Shown: positions 25,761-32,211 of the stretch, one piece after another
Layout of the letters: the number at the start of each line of letters is the position of its first letter
How positions within the stretch are numbered: the stretch's first letter is position 1
Source: SAR202 cluster bacterium
GTDB taxonomy: Bacteria; Chloroflexota; Dehalococcoidia; Lucifugimonadales; VGZY01
Direction of reading: 5' to 3'
DNA: 32,211 nucleotides
Assembly: GCA_016872355.1 (NCBI GenBank)
Contig: VGZY01000028.1
Location: 1 to 32,211 of the forward strand
Made by a program: the position numbers and the translations under genes
The notes under the pieces: model-generated
The model's database searches: none
Seen by the model: the letters and a program-made list of their open reading frames with translations, nothing else
What the model was told of the DNA's origin: nothing

Positions 25761-25931
25761 TTGGGGTGGTAGCGTGGCGGTGTCTTCGTTTTCGTAGTGG
25801 CGGACTGCGTCCGCTGGGTTGGGTACGGAGAGGGAGGACAAGGCAAGCATCCTCTCCCTCCCCCTCCATCGAGAACCCTCGATAGGCCCGGGTATCATTT
25901 AGCCGCATCCATCCCCCGGAGGTACCCCACC

Positions 25932-27101
25932 GTGGCCCCATCGAAGTCCGCAGTCGCGCTTGAGAATCTGAGGAAGCGCGGCGCCGTCTACGGCAGGCTC
26001 GGCATAAAGCCGGTCATCAACGCGTTCGGCACCGATACGAAGCTCGGCGGCTCGATTATGGAGCCGGAGACGGCGGCGGCCATGGCCGAGGCGAGCAAGG
26101 TGATGGTCCACATGCACGAGCTGGTGGAGAGGGCGGGTGAGGTTATCGCAAGGCACACCGGCGCCGAGGCGGGGCTGGTGACGGCGGGCGGCGCGGCGGC
26201 GATGGTGCTGCAGGCGGCGGCGTGCATGACCGGCAATGATCCGGGCAAGGCGCTTCAACTGCCGGACACGACGGGGATGAAGAACGAGTTCGTCATCAAG
26301 AAGATGCACACGCACAAGTACGTGCAGCAGTGGCGTGAGGCGGGCGCGAAGCCGGTGTGGGTGGGAGACGAGAAGGGCGCGACTCCCGCGCAGATCGAAG
26401 CCGCCATCGGCCCCAACGCCTTCGGCCTCGCCTTCATCGCATCGCGCGCCCTGCCCGACTCCTTCGACGGGCTGGACGTGATGGTCAAGATCGCCCACAA
26501 GCACGGCCTGCCGATCATGGTGGACGCGGCTGCGATGCTCCCGCCCGTGGAGAACCTCCGCCGCTTCATCGACCACGGCGCGGACATGGTCTCCTTCAGC
26601 GGCGGCAAGGCGATCCGCGCGCCGCAGTCGAGCGGCATCCTGGCCGGACGCAAGGACCTGATCGCGGCGGCGTCTCTCAGCAACAGCCCCAACCAGGGCG
26701 TCGGGAGACCCACAAAGGTGTGCCGCGAGGAGATCGTCGGCCTCGTCACCGCCCTTGAGAGCTACGTGAAGCGCGACCACGCCGCGGACATGCGCCGCTG
26801 GCGGCAGCTAGACCAGGTGATCATCGACGCGATCAGCGAGATCCCCGGCGTGACCGCCCGAATCGACCAGCACGATTGGACCGCGCCGGTGCCGGAGGTA
26901 TCGGTGAGCTTCACCCCGGAGTGGCGCGGCCCCAAGCCGCAGGAGGTCGTCGCGGCGCTGGCTGCCGGCGACCCTGAGATCATCGTCGCGCCCGCCAAGC
27001 GTCCCGGCGAGGCGTTCTTCATCAACCCACACGGCTTCCTTGACGGCGAGGCGGAGCTAGTGGCGGAGCGCGTGCGCGCGGTGCTGGAGAGGAAGAGGTA
27101 A
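25932..27101 (+). CDS. SelA-like PLP-dependent enzyme (aminotransferase fold type I)
   Basis: This 389-residue protein belongs to the group related to L-seryl-tRNA(Sec) selenium transferase and the D-glucosaminate-6-phosphate ammonia-lyase family. VITRHTGAE-like glycine-rich text (IARHTGAEAGLVTAGGAAAM, near 74-93) forms the phosphate cup. MVDAAAMLPP carries the Asp that pairs with the PLP ring. The cofactor Lys is K226 in VSFSGGKAIRAPQSSG, very close to the SGGKxLRGPQSSG motif of the non-selenium members. Substrate is unknown; an ammonia-lyase or transaminase reaction on an amino sugar or amino acid is likely. True SelA is less likely, as the protein is shorter and no sel genes are seen. The start is GTG 25932, with GGAGG 11 bases upstream. 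Confidence 0.85.
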   Translation: MAPSKSAVALENLRKRGAVYGRLGIKPVINAFGTDTKLGGSIMEPETAAAMAEASKVMVHMHELVERAGEVIARHTGAEAGLVTAGGAAAMVLQAAACMTGNDPGKALQLPDTTGMKNEFVIKKMHTHKYVQQWREAGAKPVWVGDEKGATPAQIEAAIGPNAFGLAFIASRALPDSFDGLDVMVKIAHKHGLPIMVDAAAMLPPVENLRRFIDHGADMVSFSGGKAIRAPQSSGILAGRKDLIAAASLSNSPNQGVGRPTKVCREEIVGLVTALESYVKRDHAADMRRWRQLDQVIIDAISEIPGVTARIDQHDWTAPVPEVSVSFTPEWRGPKPQEVVAALAAGDPEIIVAPAKRPGEAFFINPHGFLDGEAELVAERVRAVLERKR

Positions 27102-27226
27102 TCCGAAGACATCTCTCCGCCTGCCCCAGAATTCCCCGCCGGGGTATGGGGTACAGCCCCGATTCGATGACTCATCGGGGTCCAGAGCGAGGTACGAGGT
27201 ACGGTCAACAGCCGAGCAGACAGTCA

Positions 27227-27276
27227 CCCTCATCCTTCGGCCAAAGCGCCGAAGACCTCTCCCGTCGATGGAGAGG
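27227..27276 (+). repeat. Bipartite hairpin repeat, copy 2
   Basis: CCCTCAT is followed by stem CTTCGGC/GCCGAAG (27235-27241 with 27248-27254) around loop CAAAGC, then stem CCTCTCC/GGAGAGG (27256-27262 with 27270-27276). It lies 125 bases after the PLP-enzyme stop. Confidence 0.8.
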
Positions 27277-27371
27277 TAAGAAAGGGACAGGCAGCCACCT
27301 AACCCCTGCCGCTCCCTCAGATTCGCTACGCTCTTACGGGACCTGCGACTCGGAGGGAAGGGGTTCTGAGG

Positions 27372-27490
27372 CAGGCGGCTATGCCGCCTGAACGGGAGTC
27401 TGAGGGCGGAGCCCTCAGGGATTTATCCCCTCTCCCCTCTCAGGGGAGAGGGCTAGGGAGAGAGGTAGGGGTCTGGGGCGGAGCCCCAGA
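27372..27490. repeat. Cluster of four short hairpins
   Basis: Four near-adjacent stems of 8-9 bp with 3-base loops occur at 27372-27390, 27400-27418, 27430-27450 and 27472-27490. The second and fourth share the form TCTG(A/G)GGGC-GGA-GCCC(T/C)CAG, with a paired A-T to G-C change. The last is followed by TTCCTAATTGTTTTT and may terminate the PLP-enzyme transcript. The 27102-27693 interval holds only these elements. Confidence 0.65.
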
Positions 27491-27693
27491 TTCCTAATTG
27501 TTTTTCCCCTTCCGCCGAAGGCAGGAAGGGGTCAGGGGATGGTCCGAGGACATCAGGCAGGTGCGAGTCCCGTTCGCCGCAGACGAGCCTGTCCACGCGC
27601 CAGCGACGGCCATTCGGACGCTGCAACGTCGCCCTCTCGCACCATTCCCGTTGTATCATCATAGCTACACAGTACACCCCAGGAGCACCATCC

Positions 27694-29115
27694 ATGCCAA
27701 TCAAGTTCGGCACAGACGGCTGGAGAGCTATCATTGCCGAGGACTACACCTTCCAGAACGTCCGCTACTGCGCCCAGGCAACGGCCGAGCTCATGAAGGC
27801 CCAGGGCAACGGCGACAAGGCGCTCGTCATCGGCTACGACACGCGCTTCGCATCAGAGGACTTTGCGAACGCGGTGGCGGAGGTGGCGGCTGCCAACGGC
27901 ATCAAGGTGCTCCTCGCCGACCGCGCCTGCCCAACACCTGTGGCCAGCTACAACCTGGTGGCGCGGAAAGCGGCGGCGGGGGTGGTGATCACCGCCAGCC
28001 ACAACTCCGGCATCTGGAACGGCTACAAGGTGAAGCCCCACTACGGCGGCAGCGCGTCGCCCGAGGTCGTGGCGGAGCTAGAGAAGCTCATCGCTAAGGT
28101 GGAGTCCACCGGCAAGGTAAACCGCATCCCCATGGCGGACGCGACTTCGAAGAAGCTCGTCGAGAAGTTCGATCCGGAGCCGCTCTACCTGAGCAACATC
28201 GGGAAACTGGTCGACCTGGACGGCATCAAGCGCTCCGGGCTTAAGATTATGGTGGACTCGATGCACGGCGCCGGGTCCGGCTACTTCAAGAAGCTCGTGG
28301 CGGGCGGCAAGACGCAGGTTGCGGAGATTCGCGCGGACCGCAACCCGGCCTTCCCCGGCATGGTGCAGCCGGAGCCGCTCGAGCACAACCTGAAGCAGCT
28401 CATGGCCGAGGTGCCCGCCCAGAAGGCGAGCGTCGGCGTAGCGACGGACGGGGACGCGGACAGGCTGGGAATCGTGGACGAGAAGGGCAACTTCGTGACG
28501 ACGCTCCAGGCATTCGCCCTGCTCTGCTACCACCAGCTCGAGGTGCTCAAGAAGCGCGGCCCGCTGGTGCGCTCCATCACGATGACGAGCATGGTGGACC
28601 GCCTGGGCCAGATATACGGCGTCCCGGTCTTCGACACGCCCGTCGGCTTCAAGTACCTGGGGCCGATCATGATGAAGGAGGACGCGCTGCTGGCAGGCGA
28701 GGAGAGCGGCGGCTACGCCTTCCGCGGCAACATCCCGGAGCGCGACGGCATCCTGAGCGGCCTGATGATCCTGGACCTGATGGTCAAGACCGGCAAGTCG
28801 GTGTCGGATCTGCTGAAGGCGCTGAGCGACAAGGTGGGCCCGCACTACTACCACCGCATCGACCTCAAGTTCGACGAGGCCAAGCGCGTGGACATCCTCT
28901 CGAAGGTGAAGGCCGCCCAGCCCAGGGCCGTCGCCGGCCGCGCCGTATCGAAGATAGACACGCGCGACGGCTTCCGCTACGTCCTCGACGGCGGCTACTG
29001 GTCGCTGGTGCGCTTCTCCGGCACGGAGCCGCTCCTGCGCGTCTACGCGGAGGGGGAATCGCCGGAGCAGGTGACGAAGATGCTGGAGGAGACGCGCGCG
29101 CTAGCGGGGGTGTAG
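27694..29115 (+). CDS. Phosphoglucomutase/phosphomannomutase family protein
   Basis: This 473-residue alpha-D-phosphohexomutase has all four active-site elements: the phosphoserine loop TASHN (100-104, Ser102), the metal loop DGDADR (252-257), the sugar-binding loop GEESGG (335-340) and the phosphate-binding loop RFSGTEP (440-446). It interconverts hexose 1- and 6-phosphates for glycogen, trehalose or cell-surface sugar synthesis. GEESGG suits glucose and mannose substrates and argues against phosphoglucosamine mutase, whose loop is GEQSGH. AGGAG lies eight bases before ATG 27694. Its last 15 bases overlap the far end of the convergent repeat-protein frame. Confidence 0.93.
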   Translation: MPIKFGTDGWRAIIAEDYTFQNVRYCAQATAELMKAQGNGDKALVIGYDTRFASEDFANAVAEVAAANGIKVLLADRACPTPVASYNLVARKAAAGVVITASHNSGIWNGYKVKPHYGGSASPEVVAELEKLIAKVESTGKVNRIPMADATSKKLVEKFDPEPLYLSNIGKLVDLDGIKRSGLKIMVDSMHGAGSGYFKKLVAGGKTQVAEIRADRNPAFPGMVQPEPLEHNLKQLMAEVPAQKASVGVATDGDADRLGIVDEKGNFVTTLQAFALLCYHQLEVLKKRGPLVRSITMTSMVDRLGQIYGVPVFDTPVGFKYLGPIMMKEDALLAGEESGGYAFRGNIPERDGILSGLMILDLMVKTGKSVSDLLKALSDKVGPHYYHRIDLKFDEAKRVDILSKVKAAQPRAVAGRAVSKIDTRDGFRYVLDGGYWSLVRFSGTEPLLRVYAEGESPEQVTKMLEETRALAGV

Positions 29116-29691
29116 GCCTCGCGCGCTACGGCGCCGCGCCCATATCGACGCCAGCAGAAGCGCCAGCGCGAGAGCGGCGAAGGGCGGACCCGATAGGGCC
29201 GGCACCGCGCCGAGAATCCCCTGCCCTTTGGCCTCGGGCCCGTCGATCACTTCCACGGTCTCATCTACGTTCACGCTTGCGCCGCCGGCTGCCCTGCGCG
29301 CATCGATGATTTAAATAGACTCATTGACCGCGACGTTTCGGCCGGACAGAGCAGTTTGACTGTCTTGAGCGCCGACGCTAACGGTCACCTCTATCAGACG
29401 GGCGGGGCCCAGCCGGCTTGCGTCGGTCACTCCAATCGTCTCGGACTGGTTGATCTCGGCGCCCCGCCTGACAATCATCGTGTCCGCTACGCCCACCGAT
29501 TCGCTCAGCACGATATCGGCCTGTGGGCGCACAACGTTGCCATCGGATACGCCTACCGTCTCGAACACCTCGATCAGCACGTCGTCGCCCTCAGCAACTG
29601 CGCGCGACGGGTTGGCCGCGGCCCACAGAGAGACCGCGCCGACCAATAGCGTCACGGCAGCCGTTTTTACAAATCGTCCCACAGGCGACAC
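29101..29691 (-). pseudogene. Secreted repeat protein with C-terminal membrane anchor, split by TAA
   Basis: From GTG 29691 the minus strand encodes a signal peptide (VKTAAVTLLVGAVSLWAAA) and then about five degenerate repeats of the form IxVxExVGVxDxxxVRxxA, for example VLSESVGVADTMIVRRGAEI. The frame meets TAA at 29313-29311 after VNESI. Read through, it continues with VNVDETVEVIDGPEAKG, another repeat-like unit, then a hydrophobic helix (PPFAALALALLLASIW) and ARRRSARG, a classic membrane anchor with basic tail, to a TAG at 29101. The 126-residue upstream part could be secreted alone. I read the whole as one gene with a nonsense mutation. It starts eight bases after the stop of the gene at 29700. 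Confidence 0.6.
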
Positions 29692-29699
29692 CTCAGGTA

Positions 29700-30458
29700 C
29701 TAGGGGAACGATATCGAGACGCGGACCGTGACGTGCTGGCCCTCAATCAACTCGACCGGAGCCGGCAGCGTAGCCGACGTAAACTCGCGCGATTCCTGGG
29801 CCTGGTCAAAAGTGCAACTGTTCGGCGCCACGGTACCGGCGCAAACCCACGCTGTAGTTTGCACGAAGTCGATTACCCCGTCGGTCAAAGCGAACGCCGA
29901 GCCATTCAGGACCATAGTCCGCCCCAAATTGCTGTTGCTAACTGTCAGGGTTTCAACGATTTGTGTGCCAGGGGTAGGGACCCCGAGGGTAGGCTCCACG
30001 AGAAAACATGCAGACGGCTCGGTCCCTCCGGGCACCTCGACCAAACAAGGTCCACCGCTACCGGTTTCACCAATGGCGACGGCCCACCTCCCCTGGCTCC
30101 GGACCCTGCTCAGGACCGCCACGAGATGGCTCGCCCCGGTGTCAGGGTACAGGGCGTTTTCGAACTCGACCACCCTGGCAAGTGTGCCATCAGGGTTCGA
30201 GACCTCGATGACCCAGTCGCCGTGCACCTGGATGCCCTCCGCCTGGCCGTCGGACGGCGAGGTGGCGGCAGACCGCTCGGTGGAGGCCAACTCCGCCTCC
30301 GACAGTCTGGCGTCGCCGGACGTCACTGCCGCAGCCGCAGGAGCGTCGTCCTGCGCCAAATTCCATGCCGCGCCCGCTATGACCGCCAGCACCGCAACGC
30401 CAACAGCGACGGCCCCAGCCCACCTGACCCACCCTCTGGAAAGGTTCAGACCGCGCAT
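29700..30458 (-). CDS. Membrane-anchored secreted protein of unknown function
   Basis: This 252-residue protein has one N-terminal hydrophobic helix (WAGAVAVGVAVLAVIAGAAW) preceded by Arg residues, an Ala/Ser-rich linker, and an extracytoplasmic beta-rich domain. Recognisable blocks are HGDWVIEVSNPDGTLARVVE, EPSACFLVEPTLG and GQHVTVRVSISFP at the very end. I have a general impression that this block order occurs in other Chloroflexota proteins of unknown function. Four Cys may form disulfides. ATG 30458 is supported by GGAGG six bases upstream. It is followed after eight bases by the repeat protein, so the two are probably co-transcribed surface proteins. Confidence 0.75.
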   Translation of the reverse strand: MRGLNLSRGWVRWAGAVAVGVAVLAVIAGAAWNLAQDDAPAAAAVTSGDARLSEAELASTERSAATSPSDGQAEGIQVHGDWVIEVSNPDGTLARVVEFENALYPDTGASHLVAVLSRVRSQGRWAVAIGETGSGGPCLVEVPGGTEPSACFLVEPTLGVPTPGTQIVETLTVSNSNLGRTMVLNGSAFALTDGVIDFVQTTAWVCAGTVAPNSCTFDQAQESREFTSATLPAPVELIEGQHVTVRVSISFP

Positions 30459-30663
30459 CGTAGCCTCCGTTGACAAAGAAGAGTGTTACCACGCGAGAGT
30501 GCCGCAAAGGCACCCACTATCGTCGATCTCCGGAAGGAAATATTCAGGAATTCGTCACTGTAAATCCCAAAACGTACGTTCATTGTCCGTATGGCAAGCT
30601 GCTTACCGCACCATGAGCGCGTTGATGTACTATTGTCCTCAGCTAATTTTCAGGAGCGTTGCT

Positions 30664-31797
30664 TTGGCAGAAAACGAGAAGATATACCCGTTCCGCGTCG
30701 GCGTTATCGGAGCGGGGTTGAAGGGCTTCGGCCATGCGAACGGATACGAGTGGCACCCGAGGACCAAGGTTGTGGCCATTGCCGACACGGACGCGGAGAA
30801 CCGGCAGAGGTTCATGGACGCATTTGGCGTTCCGGGCTACAGCGACTACAAGGAGATGCTGGCGAAGGAGAGGATCGATATTGCCGCGCCCATTCTACCG
30901 GTCTCACCCAACCCGCCGGTGGTCATCGGATGCGCGCAGGCGGGCGTGAAGGCTATCTATTGCGAGAAGCCGATCGCGGCGAAGCTCTCGGACGCGGACG
31001 CGATGGTTGAGGAGTGCAAGAAGCGTAACATCCCCTTCGCGGCAGGCGACGCGTACATCAACATGCCGCAGCACTGGAAGGTGCTGGACCTTATCAAGTC
31101 CGGCGAGCTCGGCCACGTGCAGTCAATCAACCTGTACCAGTCGACCATCGAGATTTCCGGCGGCGGGTGCCAGGGCCTCAGCGCGCTCCGGATGTTCGCG
31201 GGCTGGTCGGACATCGACTGGCTGACCGGCTGGGTCTCCGGCGACCCCTGGAGCAACGACGATCAGAACATGGGTGGAGTGGTTTGGTTCGCCAACGGCG
31301 TCACGGGGTTCATCCATAACAGGCAGACTCCGCGCGACGGCCTTGAGGTGCTGTGCGAGAAGGGTGTGTACTTTACCGATTGGAACAGCGGCCACCTGTA
31401 TTGCGGCCCGGCGCAACGCAAGTCCTGGGCGCGCGAGCACGAGGATACGCACTTCTTCGACGAGTTCGGCGGCACGGAAGACTGGATGTCTCCCGGCGGC
31501 ACTCGGCAGAAGGGCGGGATAGTCGCCATCGTGGACGCGATCGAGAAGGGCATCGAGCCGCGCTGCAGCGGCGACAACCTCCGCAAGGTGCTGGAGATCG
31601 CCATCGCTCTGCGAGAGTCGGCCCGCCGCGGCCACGCGCCGGTGAAGCTGCCGCTCGAAGACCGCGGCCTGGCGCTCTACCCCATGAAGGACAGGATGCA
31701 TAGCAAGAAAGAGGCGCTCGGCCGGGAGTGGTACGACCCTGCCTATGCAAAGGCAAGCGTGAAGAAGGACCTGAGGAGCCAGAAGGACAAGGCTTAA
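30664..31797 (+). CDS. Gfo/Idh/MocA-family oxidoreductase
   Basis: This 377-residue protein has an N-terminal NAD(P)-binding domain with VGVIGAGLKGFGHANGYEW (12-30) and VAIADTD at the end of the second strand. The family EKP motif is at 101-103 in YCEKPIA, whose Lys is a catalytic residue. The C-terminal alpha/beta domain contains GGVVWFANGVTGFIHNRQTP and PRDGLEVLCEKG. Members oxidise or epimerise sugars, inositols and their derivatives; the substrate is not predictable here. The start is TTG 30664, with AGGAG seven bases upstream; upstream Met codons would add an unrelated extension. It is monocistronic in this window. Confidence 0.9.
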   Translation: MAENEKIYPFRVGVIGAGLKGFGHANGYEWHPRTKVVAIADTDAENRQRFMDAFGVPGYSDYKEMLAKERIDIAAPILPVSPNPPVVIGCAQAGVKAIYCEKPIAAKLSDADAMVEECKKRNIPFAAGDAYINMPQHWKVLDLIKSGELGHVQSINLYQSTIEISGGGCQGLSALRMFAGWSDIDWLTGWVSGDPWSNDDQNMGGVVWFANGVTGFIHNRQTPRDGLEVLCEKGVYFTDWNSGHLYCGPAQRKSWAREHEDTHFFDEFGGTEDWMSPGGTRQKGGIVAIVDAIEKGIEPRCSGDNLRKVLEIAIALRESARRGHAPVKLPLEDRGLALYPMKDRMHSKKEALGREWYDPAYAKASVKKDLRSQKDKA

Positions 31798-31890
31798 CGC
31801 ACGGGCGCCGCAGTCATTTCGACGACGCCCGGGGAGGAGAAATCTGAGCGGTCGCGTTCAGTGGCGCCTGTAACAACGCGCTTCATGCTT

Positions 31891-31992
31891 TGCCACCCTG
31901 AGCGTCAGCGAAGGGTCTAAGAGCGCGCCTGCGAGAGATGAGTATTATCTCCAGGAACGCCCGTAGACCCTTCGCTGACGCTCAGGGTGGCA
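31891..31992. repeat. Perfect 28-bp inverted repeat with 46-bp spacer
   Basis: The arm at 31891-31918 (TGCCACCCTGAGCGTCAGCG and eight more bases) is exactly complementary to 31965-31992. Each arm contains a smaller partial dyad (CCCTGAGCGTCAGCGAAGGG type). A loosely related stretch, GTCCTGAGGCCCTGCGAAGGA, is near 32060-32080. The 31798-32191 interval shows nothing else I can assign. Confidence 0.85.
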
Positions 31993-32120
31993 AGGGTTGG
32001 TTATGGCTAATACAAGCCGTTGCTTCCTCTATCGCCCTGGATTTCTGCTCGGAGCACTGTCCTGAGGCCCTGCGAAGGAACGTATCGAAATGGGCATATT
32101 TGCAGAAAATGTGTGATCCT

Positions 32121-32211
32121 ATGGACTGGCAACGGCTTTGTAAGGCGGCTACCATGGTTTTGAAAAATCATCAAGTTTTTGAGGAGTGCCCATGGCCCCC
32201 AAAAACGGTGT
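32121..32211 (+). other. Possible start of a gene leaving the window
   Basis: Two overlapping possibilities remain open to the right edge: ATG 32121 (MDWQRLCKAATMVLKNHQ, no ribosome-binding site) and, in another frame, ATG 32192 (MAPKNGV) with GAGGAG seven bases upstream. The second has the better initiation signal. Neither can be identified from so few codons. Confidence 0.25.

Overview
The window reads as a fragment of a GC-rich bacterial chromosome, most likely a Chloroflexota lineage of the Dehalococcoidia/SAR202 kind. This is inferred from the mix of families: a pyrophosphate-type phosphofructokinase, an S-adenosylhomocysteinase without the usual C-terminal KPxxYRY ending, very large FtsX-like permeases, a stand-alone glycine-rich RRM protein, frequent TTG/GTG starts after strong AGGAGG sites, and intergenic spaces full of small hairpin repeats. 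No rRNA or tRNA gene is visible, so the assignment is tentative.

Layout. Positions 1-250 hold the 5' end of an IS110-family element (minus strand) whose non-coding end abuts a truncated acetyltransferase gene (about 250-731). A small RRM RNA-binding protein (1173-1493) follows with a clear terminator. On the minus strand lie a SAM-dependent methyltransferase, a histidine kinase with a damaged N-terminus and a single-domain response regulator (1574-3843). Two giant paralogous FtsX-like permeases fill 4020-11699 and converge on a biotin carboxylase gene (11705-13237, minus). From about 13.5 to 14.9 kb is a decayed accessory patch: a structured repeat, a truncated secreted protein, a 48-residue ORF, an IS1595-type transposase relic with stops and a broken small membrane protein.

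The remaining part is mostly central metabolism. PEP synthase (minus) and a PPi-type phosphofructokinase (plus) are divergently transcribed across a 670-bp control region with helically phased GTGAC repeats. A near-consensus promoter then leads into a SAM-cycle cluster: mtnA, mtnP, a rhodanese, a 28-residue very basic microprotein, a PfkB-type kinase, ahcY and metK. Together these make SAM, hydrolyse the S-adenosylhomocysteine left by methylation and begin recycling methylthioadenosine; the PfkB enzyme may be the adenosine sink. A SelA-like PLP enzyme, a phosphoglucomutase/phosphomannomutase, a pair of secreted proteins (one split by a stop) and a Gfo/Idh/MocA oxidoreductase follow.

The most distinctive structural observation is a bipartite hairpin repeat of about 50 nt, present three times (22874-22923, 25710-25760 inverted, 27227-27276). 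The stem sequence differs in every copy but stays paired, while the loop CAAAGC is unchanged.
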